Shown here one piece after another: positions 1-7,878 of a stretch of 50,230 bases of DNA. A program made the position numbers and the translations under genes. Below the pieces are notes generated by a model that was not told the DNA's origin, searched no databases, and saw only the letters and a program-made list of their open reading frames with translations. Every line of letters begins with the position of its first letter. The stretch's first letter is position 1. Origin of the DNA: Lysobacterales bacterium (GTDB lineage Bacteria; Pseudomonadota; Gammaproteobacteria; Xanthomonadales; Wenzhouxiangellaceae); the NCBI GenBank assembly GCA_022360675.1, contig JAKSCJ010000372.1:1-50230 (forward strand), read 5' to 3'.

Positions 1-165
1 GACGAGCAATACCAAGTCATCGGCAAAGTGTTTTACCTGCATGCACCATCAGGCATTGGGCGCTCGAAACTAGCGAATAATATTGAGACCTGTTTGGGAT
101 GCTCGGGAACGGGGCGAAATTTGAATACGGTAACAAAAGTTTTAGCGATGCTCAGCGATGTATAA
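1..165 (+). CDS. DUF1697 family protein, C-terminal fragment cut by window edge
   Basis: Frame 1 is open from the first base to a TAA at 163-165, giving 54 residues without an N-terminus. The piece has the usual ending of DUF1697 proteins: a hydrophobic strand with YLHAPSGIGRSKL, then a short helix, then GRNLNTVTKVLAML, which matches the conserved RN-x-x-TV-x-K-L-x-M tail. The family has no firmly established biochemical role. The gene is convergent with the GlxA-type regulator, whose stop lies only 2 bases further on, so the two 3' ends nearly touch and no terminator fits between them. The family call rests on the tail alone. Confidence 0.7.
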   Translation, partial: DEQYQVIGKVFYLHAPSGIGRSKLANNIETCLGCSGTGRNLNTVTKVLAMLSDV

Positions 166-167
166 AC

Positions 168-1145
168 TTACCGATTCATGCTTTCAACAGCAAAGCGCTT
201 TCTAAACTCCGTAGGCGTTAATCCCACAATCTTTGCGAAGGTGCGTCTAAAAGCAGTGCTGTCTTGATAGCCCACATTCCAGGCGATGTGATCGACGGTG
301 GTGGTGCTGAGTTCCAGTTGTTCTTTGGCGTTATCGATACGCAGTTGTTGTAGGTATTCGGAGGGTTTATAGCCGGTGGCTTGTTGAAAGCGACGCAAGA
401 AGGTGCGTTCGCTTAAAGTGCTTTGTGCGGCCATTTGGCTCACGCTAATGCTGTCGGAATAGTGACGTTGCAACCAATGTTGGGCTTTGAGTATGGCCTC
501 GTCACCGTGGCGCATAGGGGCTGAAAAGCGACGATAATGGCGCTGTTCTCGCCCCGCGGGATCAACGAGAAAATAACGCGCCACGGCCAGCATTAAACTG
601 GGGCCAGCGAAGCGCTCGATAAGGTTTAAACCTAAATCCATCCAGGCGGTTAAGCCACCGGCGGTCATGATATCGCCGTGGTCGATGAGGATTTTATCGG
701 TGTCGAGCATGACTTCGGGATAACGTTGCTGGAACATTTCAGCCAAGTCCCAGTGGGTGGTGGCACGACGTTGATTTAATAAACCCGTTTCCGCTAAAAC
801 AAACGCCCCCGCACAAACAGAACAAATCAAAGCACCACCTGCGTGTTGCGCTTTAACACCATCAACAAAACTCGCCAAAGCCGGTGTTAAACGAAAGCTT
901 TGTAAGCTGGGCGGTAGTAGCAAGGCGTCGAATGTGCTTTGAGTATCATCCTTAAACAGTAGCTCCTCACCCTGCTCGATCCGCTGTGTAGCGAAGTGCT
1001 GCCGATAACGTTCATCGCGTTGAGCTAAAAAGTTTGCCGTGTAAAACAAATCTTCCAGGCCCGATAGCGCCGCTTCGCGTGCACCAGGGTAGGCGACGAG
1101 CGCAATTTTAATGGATTGGGGCTTGGCAGTTGTGGAATTACTCAT
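168..1145 (-). CDS. GlxA-type AraC family transcriptional regulator (DJ-1/PfpI + AraC HTH)
   Basis: A 325-residue protein with the two-domain plan of GlxA-like regulators. Residues about 11-175 form a DJ-1/PfpI-like amidotransferase fold with an elbow CSVCAGAF (Cys111) followed by the conserved ATTHW; in these regulators the domain is normally a sensor rather than an enzyme. Residues about 215-320 form a double helix-turn-helix of the AraC type, ending in the typical GYQDSTAFRRTF and GLTPTEFRKRF. It is divergent from the cysteine hydrolase gene that starts at 1242, and the roughly 96 bp between them contain a short inverted repeat at 1166-1179. It probably controls that hydrolase unit and itself; the ligand is unknown. 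Family confident, target inferred from arrangement. Confidence 0.9.
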   Translation of the reverse strand: MSNSTTAKPQSIKIALVAYPGAREAALSGLEDLFYTANFLAQRDERYRQHFATQRIEQGEELLFKDDTQSTFDALLLPPSLQSFRLTPALASFVDGVKAQHAGGALICSVCAGAFVLAETGLLNQRRATTHWDLAEMFQQRYPEVMLDTDKILIDHGDIMTAGGLTAWMDLGLNLIERFAGPSLMLAVARYFLVDPAGREQRHYRRFSAPMRHGDEAILKAQHWLQRHYSDSISVSQMAAQSTLSERTFLRRFQQATGYKPSEYLQQLRIDNAKEQLELSTTTVDHIAWNVGYQDSTAFRRTFAKIVGLTPTEFRKRFAVESMNR

Positions 1146-1165
1146 GGCGGAATGAGCCTGAAAAA

Positions 1166-1179
1166 TGTCGAATACGACA
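1166..1179. promoter_or_regulatory. Inverted repeat TGTCG-AATA-CGACA between divergent genes
   Basis: Perfect 5-bp arms with a 4-bp spacer in the shared upstream region of the GlxA-type regulator and the cysteine hydrolase. The position suits an operator, but the arms are short and AraC-family sites are often direct repeats, so this is only a candidate. Confidence 0.3.
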
Positions 1180-1241
1180 ATTCTACGCTAAGGACGCTTT
1201 CAGTACAGTATGGCTCTCCCCCACAGTTTCGAGCATTCAAC

Positions 1242-1799
1242 ATGAGCCAACACGCTTTTATCTTGGTCGATCTGCAAAACGATTACTTTCCCAACGGTCG
1301 CTGGCCTTTAGCGGGCATTAATGAGGCCACCGCCAACGCCCGTAGTGCGCTACAGCAAGCCCGCCAGCGCGGTGATTTAGTGATTCACGTACGCCATGAG
1401 TTTTTGCAGGAAAACCCACCCTTTTTCAGTCCTAATACTGAAGGCGCACAGATTCACGAAAGCCTGCAACCACTGGCTAATGAAACCGTTGTTCTGAAGC
1501 ATTACCCCAACGCATTCCGTGAGACTGCTTTAAAAGCCGTACTGGACGAACACAATATTCAAGCCGTCACCATCGTGGGTGCCATGAGCCATATGTGCAT
1601 CGATGCTACGGCCCGTGCGGCCGCAGATTTTGAATACCAAACCACGGTAATCGCCGATGCCTGCGCCACGCGCGATCTAGAATTCAACGGCCATACCGTG
1701 GCCGCCGCTGATGTGCACGCGGCTTATATGTCGGCTTTGGCTTTTGGCTACGCCCAAGTCATTAACACGCAACAATTCCTTGCCGACGAGGCCGCCTGA
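1242..1799 (+). CDS. Isochorismatase-family cysteine hydrolase
   Basis: A 185-residue single-domain protein of normal length for the isochorismatase-like cysteine hydrolases. The family triad is visible: Asp10 in ILVDLQNDYF, Lys86 in VLKHYPNAF, and Cys119 in GAMSHMCIDATAR, preceded by the conserved cis-peptide region VGAMS. Such enzymes hydrolyse amides or related bonds (nicotinamidase, ureidoacrylate and similar amidases); the substrate cannot be read from the sequence. The open frame extends upstream to 1116, but the ATG at 1242 puts the first beta strand at the N-terminus as in homologues, and the upstream residues overlap the regulator. Its stop overlaps the start of the GST gene by one base (TGATG), indicating translational coupling. 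Confidence 0.88.
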   Translation: MSQHAFILVDLQNDYFPNGRWPLAGINEATANARSALQQARQRGDLVIHVRHEFLQENPPFFSPNTEGAQIHESLQPLANETVVLKHYPNAFRETALKAVLDEHNIQAVTIVGAMSHMCIDATARAAADFEYQTTVIADACATRDLEFNGHTVAAADVHAAYMSALAFGYAQVINTQQFLADEAA

Positions 1800-2476
1800 T
1801 GTCTGAATCACAAACCGCGCTGCTCTACCACGCACCTTTAACCTGTTCATTGGCGGCACGGTTTTGTGCCGCCGAAGCCGGAGTCGATATTCAACTACAG
1901 CCGTTGAATTTGCTCAACAAAACGTTGGTGGGTCATGGTGTGGAAAGCGCACCTTCGTATTTGGATATTCATCCTTTAGGGCAAGTCTCGGCATTACGTA
2001 CCGCCAACGGAGAATTCATCACTGAAACCGCAGTGGTACTGATGTGGTTACAGCATCAATCCAGGCAAACAGACTTTAAACGCGATGTGGATCATACAGA
2101 ATATTTCCAATTACTTCGCTGGTTAAATTTCTGTGCCACCGAATTACACAAGCAGATTTTCCGTATCGTTTTTTATCAAGAAGCCACCGATCCGGTAAAA
2201 GCAAAGATTCGCGATTTAGCACCGCCCCGCTTGGCCCTGCTAGATCAACACTTATCCGATCGACCCTTTTTATTGGGTGATACTTTCTCGGCCGCCGATG
2301 CCTATTTGACTTGGTTTTTTGTGCTATCCGATCGTGCGCAATTAAACCTTGAGCCTTACCAACAGCTGTGTGATTACCGCCAACGAGCCTTGGCGCGGCC
2401 ACTGATTCAGCAGTTAATCGCCGACGACTTAACGATGGATGCAGCGATTGGTCAGAACATTCAGTCGTCTTTATAA
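1799..2476 (+). CDS. Glutathione S-transferase family protein
   Basis: A 225-residue cytosolic GST-like protein. Residues about 8-88 form the thioredoxin-like domain, with LTCSLAAR near the active-site position and the glutathione-binding turn ETAVVLMWL; residues about 95-215 form the all-helical domain with SAADAYLTW. It is coupled to the upstream cysteine hydrolase by a 1-bp overlap and followed after about 120 bp by a truncated haemoglobin gene, so the three may form one transcript serving detoxification or stress defence. A GST role in conjugating or reducing small electrophiles is family knowledge; the true substrate is unknown. Confidence 0.85.
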   Translation: MSESQTALLYHAPLTCSLAARFCAAEAGVDIQLQPLNLLNKTLVGHGVESAPSYLDIHPLGQVSALRTANGEFITETAVVLMWLQHQSRQTDFKRDVDHTEYFQLLRWLNFCATELHKQIFRIVFYQEATDPVKAKIRDLAPPRLALLDQHLSDRPFLLGDTFSAADAYLTWFFVLSDRAQLNLEPYQQLCDYRQRALARPLIQQLIADDLTMDAAIGQNIQSSL

Positions 2477-2596
2477 GGCGGCTCTGGAAACAACATTGAT
2501 GTGGCGCAAGATCGCCACCATCATGATTGCTAAGCTGTTGTTTTCTCTCCCCACCTATGGGCAGTGTCCAACATTGCCCTGCACGAGTGCTTAGCC

Positions 2597-3070
2597 ATGA
2601 CCGAAAGCCAAACCACACCACCGCCTGCTGCCAAGCAAGATTCAGCCATTCCGCCCTACGGCCAAGACGACACCACCTTTCAATCGGCCGGTGGCGTGGA
2701 AGGTATTCGTCATTTAGTGGATCGTTTCTACGACATCATGGGCAGCAAGCCCGAGTATGAAAAAATCCACCGCTGGCACCCCGACGAAACCGAGTCCCGC
2801 GATAAGTTGGCTCGCTTTCTGTGTGGCTGGATGGGCGGACCGCGTTTATTCCGCGAAAAATACGGGCCCATCGCCATTCCTAAAGTCCATGCGCATTTAA
2901 ATATCCAATCGGCCGAGCGCGATCAATGGCTGAACTGCATGTCCGAAGCGCTGGAAACCCAGGACTACCCCGAGTCGCTAAAAGCCTATTTACGCGAGCA
3001 ATTCAAAGTGCCTGCGGGCCGAATTCATACCGTATGCACCCGTATCCACGGCAATGAAGGTGCGGAGTAA
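2597..3070 (+). CDS. Group II truncated haemoglobin (trHbO-like)
   Basis: 157 residues from the ATG at 2597. After a Pro/Gln-rich leader of about 30 residues comes the 2-over-2 globin fold: GGVEGIRHLVDRFYDIM with Tyr45 at the B10 position, a central CGWMGGP, then VHAHLNI with His98 as the likely proximal haem ligand and Trp111 at the G8 position, a hallmark of groups II and III. It probably binds oxygen or NO, or supports peroxide chemistry. The frame continues upstream to a GTG at 2564, an alternative start that would add 11 residues; neither start has a strong ribosome site. It is the last gene of the GST group. Confidence 0.85.
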   Translation: MTESQTTPPPAAKQDSAIPPYGQDDTTFQSAGGVEGIRHLVDRFYDIMGSKPEYEKIHRWHPDETESRDKLARFLCGWMGGPRLFREKYGPIAIPKVHAHLNIQSAERDQWLNCMSEALETQDYPESLKAYLREQFKVPAGRIHTVCTRIHGNEGAE

Positions 3071-3081
3071 AGAATACTTCT

Positions 3082-3101
3082 TATCTACCTTCTGATAGAT
3101 A
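3082..3101. promoter_or_regulatory. TetR-type operator, copy 1 (TATCTA-N8-TAGATA)
   Basis: A perfect inverted repeat with 6-bp arms and an 8-bp spacer, just upstream of the -35 box of the TetR gene. The same arms and the same spacer length recur at 3821-3840 and 3887-3906. A weaker match with only the right arm intact lies at 3133-3152, on the other side of the promoter. Confidence 0.7.
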
Positions 3102-3105
3102 GAGG

Positions 3106-3134
3106 TTGACTTTCCATGCAGGTACCTCTATTAT
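3106..3134 (+). promoter_or_regulatory. Sigma-70 promoter of the TetR gene
   Basis: TTGACT at 3106-3111 and TATTAT at 3129-3134 are separated by 17 bp, close to the sigma-70 consensus. The element sits between operator copy 1 (3082-3101) and a partial operator (3133-3152), so bound repressor would block it: a clear autorepression layout. Confidence 0.6.
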
Positions 3135-3164
3135 TCAACCTATCGATAGATAGACAACCTTTGA

Positions 3165-3749
3165 ATGAACGAACTCAACGCCACCGCACATAAAATTTTG
3201 GATGTGGCCGAACGCCTCACCCAGCTGCACGGCTTTAATGCTTTTAGCTACAAAGCCTTGCAGGATGAGGTGGGTGTCAAAACCTCCACCATCCATTATT
3301 ACTTTCCCACCAAGCAAGACTTAGCTTTGCGTTTGGTGGAGCGGCACGGAGTGCGCTTTGCTGAGTTATTAAAGCAAATCGATGGCACACACACCGAGGC
3401 GATCGGCAGAATCAATGCACTGGCTCAGGTGTATATCGATACCCTAAGCCAAGGTAAATTCTGCATGTGCGGCATGCTGGCCAGCGATCTACTGGCATTG
3501 CCAGAGCAAGCCAACCTGCGCTTACAAGAGTTCTTCCAACAGGTGGAAGCATGGTTAGCTAAAGCACTGGTTCTGGGCCAAGAGCAAGGCCGTATTCACA
3601 GCGGTATCGATATCGAAGGTACGGCATCGTTACTGCTTTCAACACTGGAAGGCGGCATGTTAATCGCTCGTGCTCACGGCTGTAGTGCTTATTTAGAACG
3701 CGTGATGAACACACTTATGCAGCAAATTGGCAAGGCGTATACTGAATAA
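3165..3749 (+). CDS. TetR/AcrR family transcriptional repressor
   Basis: A 194-residue TetR-family protein. Residues about 6-55 hold the conserved helix-turn-helix (ILDVAERLTQLHGF, then YKALQDEVGV and STIHYYFPTKQDLAL); the rest is the helical ligand and dimer domain. It is flanked on both sides by copies of a TATCTA-N8-TAGATA palindrome, in its own promoter and before the SDR gene that follows, which points to autorepression and control of the SDR/hydrolase pair. The start at 3165 fits the family N-terminus, although its ribosome site is weak. The inducing ligand is unknown; the controlled enzymes suggest a carbonyl or ester-like compound. Confidence 0.92.
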   Translation: MNELNATAHKILDVAERLTQLHGFNAFSYKALQDEVGVKTSTIHYYFPTKQDLALRLVERHGVRFAELLKQIDGTHTEAIGRINALAQVYIDTLSQGKFCMCGMLASDLLALPEQANLRLQEFFQQVEAWLAKALVLGQEQGRIHSGIDIEGTASLLLSTLEGGMLIARAHGCSAYLERVMNTLMQQIGKAYTE

Positions 3750-3783
3750 CGGTTGAGCCCAGCCAAGTTATCGACCCTATTAG

Positions 3784-3808
3784 AAAGAGGCGATTACATC
3801 GCCTTTTT
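3784..3808 (+). terminator. Rho-independent terminator after the TetR gene
   Basis: Stem AGGCGAT / ATCGCCT with loop TAC, an A-rich left side and TTTTT on the right. It separates the TetR transcript from the SDR promoter region. Confidence 0.7.
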
Positions 3809-3820
3809 ATTGGCAAGTTT

Positions 3821-3840
3821 TATCTACCTATAAGTAGATA
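3821..3840. promoter_or_regulatory. TetR-type operator, copy 2 (TATCTA-N8-TAGATA)
   Basis: A perfect inverted repeat with arms and spacing identical to copy 1; here the arms extend to 7 bp (TATCTAC / GTAGATA). It lies 107 bp upstream of the SDR start codon and pairs with copy 3, the two copies being offset by 66 bp. Confidence 0.7.
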
Positions 3841-3886
3841 GATTTATAACTCCAGGTGCATACGGCACCTATTTTTTGAAACTAGC

Positions 3887-3906
3887 TATCTATCTATTAG
3901 TAGATA
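3887..3906. promoter_or_regulatory. TetR-type operator, copy 3 (TATCTA-N8-TAGATA)
   Basis: A perfect copy whose arms extend outward to 9 bp (AGCTATCTA / TAGATAGCT, 3884-3909). It ends about 20 bp before the SDR start codon, a position that would block transcription start or clearance. Confidence 0.7.
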
Positions 3907-3927
3907 GCTGCATTATGGAATAATGAA

Positions 3928-4695
3928 ATGACCACTCAATCCACAGCATTACTCATCGGCGGCTCCAAAGGCATGGCTTTTGCCACCGCACAACGTTTAG
4001 CGCAACGCGGTGTCGATTTAATCCTGGTGGCCCGCGACGAGCAGGCATTGCAACAGGCCCGAGATACCATCGTGTCGCAGCATCCAGTACGCGTCAGCAC
4101 GATTAGTGCCGATTTACAAAACTCTGCCGATGTCGATCAAGTGATCAAAACTATTGATGGCTTGGACCATGCCATTACTTACCAGCTCAACGCCGTGGGT
4201 TATTTCAAACCCATTCAGTTTTTAGACCACAAGGCTGAGGATTATCAAATTCAACATCGCTTAAACGAATCGGTGTTTTTTATTACTCAAGCAGTCGCAC
4301 GAAATATGAAAAACCATGGCGGCGGCAGCATTGTGAACATTGGCTCTATGTGGGCTAAGCAAGCCATTAAAGCCACGCCGTCGTCGGCTTATTCCATGGC
4401 CAAAGCTGGCTTACATGCCCTTACCCAACACCTGGCCATGGAACTGGCCGATCATCAGATTCGTGTGAATGCCGTGTCTCCAGCGGTGGTGCAAACCACC
4501 ATCTTCAAAGCCTTTATCGACGAACCGGAAATTCCCCAAGCGCTCAGTGCCTTTAATGGTTTGCATCCCATCGGGCGTATCGGTCAGGTCGATGATGTAG
4601 CTGCCACCATCGATTTCTTACTTTCCGACGAAGCCTCCTGGATTACCGGTGCGGTATGGGATGTGGACGGTGGCGTTATGGCCGGCCGTAACTAA
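3928..4695 (+). CDS. Short-chain dehydrogenase/reductase (SDR)
   Basis: A 255-residue classical SDR. The Rossmann cofactor motif is a variant, GGSKGMA (residues 11-17), in place of TGxxxGxG. The NAxG-like motif is NAVG (88-91), the catalytic pair is Tyr155 and Lys159 in AYSMAK, and a candidate catalytic Ser is in VNIGS just before. Arg36 after the second strand hints at NADP(H). It probably oxidises or reduces a hydroxyl or carbonyl compound. It is preceded by two TetR operators and followed 41 bp later by an exported alpha/beta hydrolase, so the pair is probably one operon controlled by the adjacent TetR protein. Substrate unknown. Confidence 0.88.
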   Translation: MTTQSTALLIGGSKGMAFATAQRLAQRGVDLILVARDEQALQQARDTIVSQHPVRVSTISADLQNSADVDQVIKTIDGLDHAITYQLNAVGYFKPIQFLDHKAEDYQIQHRLNESVFFITQAVARNMKNHGGGSIVNIGSMWAKQAIKATPSSAYSMAKAGLHALTQHLAMELADHQIRVNAVSPAVVQTTIFKAFIDEPEIPQALSAFNGLHPIGRIGQVDDVAATIDFLLSDEASWITGAVWDVDGGVMAGRN

Positions 4696-4736
4696 TAAAC
4701 AGCATCAATAAACATCAAAACAAAGGAATAACACTC

Positions 4737-5762
4737 ATGGGCAGTATCAATAAAACCATCTTCAGCGCATTGGCCTTTGCCCTTTGGGGCACATTGAACA
4801 GCCCGGCCTTATTGGCCGAGCCTTCCATGCAGCATCAACACACACAAACGATGCAACAAGAACAGCAATACCGAGTTCGCTACGGCACCGAAAAGGTCGG
4901 TGATTTAGATATTTTTTACCGTGAAGCGGGCAACCCGTCGAAGCCTGCGGTGGTATTGCTACATGGATTCCCCACCTCATCCCATATGTACCGAAAGCTA
5001 CTGGCCGAGCTGGGCGACGAGTTTTATTTAATCGCCCCCGATTACCCAGGCTTTGGCGATAGCAGCTTCCCTAGCCCCGATCATTTTGAATACAGCTTCG
5101 ATCATCTGGCCGAGGTGGTGGACCAGTTTTTAATTCAACGCCAAGTCAATCGTTACGTTCTCATGATTCAAGACTACGGCGCACCGGTGGGCTTTCGTGT
5201 GGCCTTAAAACACCCCGAAAAAGTGCAAGGTTTTGTGGTGATGAATGGTAATGCCTACGCCGAGGGTTTATCGCCTGAGGGTTGGGCCCCCATCATGAAA
5301 TACTGGGAAGATAAAGAAAACCCGCAAATTGAAAAAGACATTGCCGCTGCTTTGTTTTCGGATGCAGGCTTGAAATGGCAATACACCCACGGTACTCGCG
5401 AGCCTGAAAATATACTGCCCGACAACTGGAATTTAGATATCTTAAAATTCGCCCGCCCCGGTCAACATCGGGCTCAGTTAGATTTGTTCTACGACTATAA
5501 AAATAACCTACAGCATTATCCCGCATGGCAACAATACCTGCGCGAGACCCAACCACCCATGTTATTGGTCTGGGGCAAAAACGACGCCTTCTTCCCCGTG
5601 AACGGTGCTGAGGCTTATCGCCGCGATGTCAAAGCCATCGATTTTAATCTCTTAGATACAGGTCACTTCGCATTAGAAGAAGAAGGCGATTTCATTGCTG
5701 AAAAAATGCGCCACTTCTTAAGAGGTATCGATCAAGAAAGCAGTAAGATTGCCTCTCGTTAA
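4737..5762 (+). CDS. Exported alpha/beta hydrolase of the epoxide hydrolase/haloalkane dehalogenase type
   Basis: 341 residues with a Sec-type signal peptide (residues 1-27, hydrophobic core about 8-25, likely cleavage after ALLA). The hydrolase fold follows: oxyanion region LLHGFPTSS (74-82), nucleophile elbow IQDYG with Asp146 in place of the usual Ser, acid Asp283 in WGKND, and base His310 in DTGHF. An Asp nucleophile is typical of epoxide hydrolases and haloalkane dehalogenases, which act through an ester intermediate. Those families are usually cytoplasmic, so the signal peptide is notable; the protein probably acts in the periplasm. A strong AAGGA site precedes the ATG. It is second in the SDR unit and ends at a bidirectional terminator. 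Confidence 0.85.
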   Translation: MGSINKTIFSALAFALWGTLNSPALLAEPSMQHQHTQTMQQEQQYRVRYGTEKVGDLDIFYREAGNPSKPAVVLLHGFPTSSHMYRKLLAELGDEFYLIAPDYPGFGDSSFPSPDHFEYSFDHLAEVVDQFLIQRQVNRYVLMIQDYGAPVGFRVALKHPEKVQGFVVMNGNAYAEGLSPEGWAPIMKYWEDKENPQIEKDIAAALFSDAGLKWQYTHGTREPENILPDNWNLDILKFARPGQHRAQLDLFYDYKNNLQHYPAWQQYLRETQPPMLLVWGKNDAFFPVNGAEAYRRDVKAIDFNLLDTGHFALEEEGDFIAEKMRHFLRGIDQESSKIASR

Positions 5763-5782
5763 AGAGTAAACCACCCCATGAC

Positions 5783-5814
5783 AAACCAGGCTTTGAGGGA
5801 TCAAAGCCTGGTTT
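5783..5814. terminator. Bidirectional terminator between convergent genes
   Basis: A perfect 14-bp stem (5783-5796 with 5801-5814) and loop GGGA, with AAA on the left and a T run on the right. It serves the hydrolase on the plus strand; on the minus strand it overlaps the stop codon of the FMN reductase. Confidence 0.85.
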
Positions 5815-6346
5815 TTGATGATGCCTTTAAACCATTCACAGCTTGCTTGATTAACGCTTGTGCCTCGGCACTATGAAATGTTCCTTGCTCCGCATCAAAG
5901 TGGTCATAGAAATTCGGTAACGAAGCAGAACCAACGATATCCATTCCAAAAAAAGGTGCCGAATGTTTCGCTGTGGCTAATACACTGGCAGCGCCACCAG
6001 CACCTGGTGATGTCGATAAAGCCACAACCGGTTTATTTTGGTACACCTTCATACCGATACGTGATGTCCAATCGAATAGGTTTTTATACGCAGCGGTATA
6101 AGAACCATTATGCTCGGCAAACGCGATGATAATGGCATCGGCCGCGCCAATTTTTTGATAAAACGCTTTGGCAGGTTCGGGCTGGCCTAGCAGCTGCTCA
6201 CGATCTTCACTGAACAAAGGCATTTCGTAGTCGTTAATATCGAGTAATTCCACGCGGGCATCGTCAACTAAACCGGCTGCAAAACGAGCGAGTTTTTGGT
6301 TGATCGACTGCGAACTGCTACTGGCGGCAAAGGCTAAAACATTCAT
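5801..6346 (-). CDS. NADPH-dependent FMN reductase family protein
   Basis: 181 residues from the ATG at 6346; the longer frame would need a TTG start three codons earlier. The flavodoxin-like fold begins with a strand and the FMN phosphate loop ASSSSQSIN; a central strand reads DAIIIAFAEHNGSYTAAYKNLFDW, the conserved flavin-ring and dimer region of the NADPH:FMN reductase/azoreductase family, followed by VVALSTSPGAGG. It probably transfers electrons from NAD(P)H to FMN or quinone-like acceptors. It lies downstream of the VOC gene on the same strand and the two may be co-transcribed from the LysR-controlled promoter. Its stop codon falls inside the bidirectional terminator. Confidence 0.87.
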   Translation of the reverse strand: MNVLAFAASSSSQSINQKLARFAAGLVDDARVELLDINDYEMPLFSEDREQLLGQPEPAKAFYQKIGAADAIIIAFAEHNGSYTAAYKNLFDWTSRIGMKVYQNKPVVALSTSPGAGGAASVLATAKHSAPFFGMDIVGSASLPNFYDHFDAEQGTFHSAEAQALIKQAVNGLKASSKTRL

Positions 6347-6401
6347 TATCTTCAACTCACTTTAATAAAGCGCCAATAAATAAAGCGTACATAGGCCACG
6401 A

Positions 6402-6821
6402 TTAAGCATTAGCTTGAAGTGCTTCCAAGCCACGATACTCGATGAACTCAATCACATTGTTATCGGGATCACGAATAAAAAATGAAGTGCCTGTTGCATG
6501 CGCCATAGGGCCACCGCTTAAAGGAATATTCAGTGCAGCTAAGTGGGCAAGCAACGTTTCTTTATCGTCAATTTCCAAAGCCACATGGGTATAACCGCTA
6601 TGTTTGGTTGGTACATCCATCAAGACGTTTTCGCGCCCTTCTTGATTCGCATTAAGAATGAAGTTGATATTGATACCGCAAGGATGCACCACAATGGCCA
6701 CGGGTTCCGGCCCTATGGGGCCACTCACTGCCTTAAAACCCAACTGGGCATAAAAATCCCGCGCCACTGCAAAATTTCGTACTCGTAATCCGATGTGATT
6801 AATTCCCGTAATGGTTTGCAT
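6402..6821 (-). CDS. VOC family protein (glyoxalase/bleomycin resistance/dioxygenase fold)
   Basis: 139 residues with two beta-alpha-beta-beta-beta modules (about 5-55 and 75-130). Candidate metal ligands are His9 (INHIGLRV), His79 (YTHVALEI) and Glu125 (NNVIEFIEYRG), the pattern of metal-dependent VOC enzymes. The start at 6821 was chosen over an upstream start at 6884 because GGAG stands six bases before it and the protein then begins directly with the first strand. It may be a lyase, dioxygenase or resistance protein; the reaction cannot be told. It is divergent from the LysR gene across a strong palindrome and is probably its target. Confidence 0.85.
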   Translation of the reverse strand: MQTITGINHIGLRVRNFAVARDFYAQLGFKAVSGPIGPEPVAIVVHPCGININFILNANQEGRENVLMDVPTKHSGYTHVALEIDDKETLLAHLAALNIPLSGGPMAHATGTSFFIRDPDNNVIEFIEYRGLEALQANA

Positions 6822-6895
6822 GCTGATCTCCGCGCTAAGTGTGGAGATATCATAAATTAGCAACCCACAGGAATTAATATGCAAATTGAAAAGTT

Positions 6896-6918
6896 ATTGT
6901 TTCCATACAGGAAACAAT
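6896..6918. promoter_or_regulatory. Perfect palindrome, probable LysR-family operator
   Basis: Arms ATTGTTTCC and GGAAACAAT (9 bp, perfect) with a 5-bp spacer, 38 bp before the LysR start codon and 75 bp before the divergent VOC start. Length and position fit the recognition site of a LysR-type regulator controlling both directions. Confidence 0.6.
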
Positions 6919-6955
6919 TAATGCATACTGCCATCACCCAAGCAGGAACTAGCGC

Positions 6956-7858
6956 ATGAAGTTCGATGAACATTTATTCGATGGAATGGTAACTTTCGCC
7001 CAGGTGGTCAGTGCAGGCAGTTTCACCCAAGCCGCTGAAATCAGCGGGCATTCCACCTCATATGTCAGTAAAGCCATCAATAAACTGGAATCGCGCTTAG
7101 GGGTACGCTTGCTGAATCGAACCACTCGTTCCATAAGCCTCACACCCGAAGGCGCGCTGTATTACCAGCAATGCCAAAACCTCATCGATAACGCCACCGC
7201 TGCCGAGGCCACGCTCACCGGTCATCAACAAGAACCCCAGGGCACCTTGAGAATCAATTGTCCGGTGAGTTTTGGTTTATCGCGCCTACGCCCTAAGTTG
7301 GCTCAGTTCATGGCGCAATACCCCAAAGTGAATATCGATTTAGATTTAAACGATCGCATGGTTGATCCTATTGCCGAGGGTTGGGATGTGCTCATACGTG
7401 CGTCAAAAACCCTCACCGACTCCAGCCTGATCAGCCGCAAACTCACCAGCGGCCGCGCACTGACCTTGGCCGCTCCGAAATATTTTGAGCAATACGGCCG
7501 ACCAACAACACCTCAAGATCTTATCCATCACCAAACCATTTGCTATCGTTATTTAAAACAACCCGAGATTTGGCCTTATGAACTTAACGATGGCAGCACG
7601 GTAGAAATCAAAACCCGAAACCGATTGTTATCTAACAGCCCACAAATGGAGCTAGCCATGTGTGTCGCCGGTTTGGGTATCATGCGCATGCCATCCTTTA
7701 ACCTTAACGACGAGCTGGAAAGCGGCGCTTTGGTTGAACTCTTTCCAGAACTGCCCAGCCTGGAAATCGGTGTGTATCTGGTCTACCCCAGTCGCAAGCA
7801 CATGAGCTCACGGGTACGTCATTTTATAGATTTCATTGTGGATGAATTGGGCGACTAA
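6956..7858 (+). CDS. LysR family transcriptional regulator
   Basis: A 300-residue LysR-type protein. Residues about 8-66 contain the winged helix (SFTQAAEISGHSTSYVSKAI, then LESRLGVRLLNRTTR); residues about 90-295 form the periplasmic-binding-protein-like effector domain. An AGGA ribosome site precedes the ATG. It is divergent from the VOC and FMN reductase genes, with a perfect palindrome between, so it probably regulates them. A degraded relative of its effector domain lies at 13028-13412, showing a second copy once existed in this neighbourhood. Confidence 0.93.
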   Translation: MKFDEHLFDGMVTFAQVVSAGSFTQAAEISGHSTSYVSKAINKLESRLGVRLLNRTTRSISLTPEGALYYQQCQNLIDNATAAEATLTGHQQEPQGTLRINCPVSFGLSRLRPKLAQFMAQYPKVNIDLDLNDRMVDPIAEGWDVLIRASKTLTDSSLISRKLTSGRALTLAAPKYFEQYGRPTTPQDLIHHQTICYRYLKQPEIWPYELNDGSTVEIKTRNRLLSNSPQMELAMCVAGLGIMRMPSFNLNDELESGALVELFPELPSLEIGVYLVYPSRKHMSSRVRHFIDFIVDELGD

Positions 7859-7878
7859 ATTGAATAATTGAGCATATT

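Noticed and set aside
2076-2621. 181-codon frame on the minus strand
   Set aside because: It lies opposite the GST gene, has no family features and its residues are typical of a shadow frame (rich in Arg, Ser and His).
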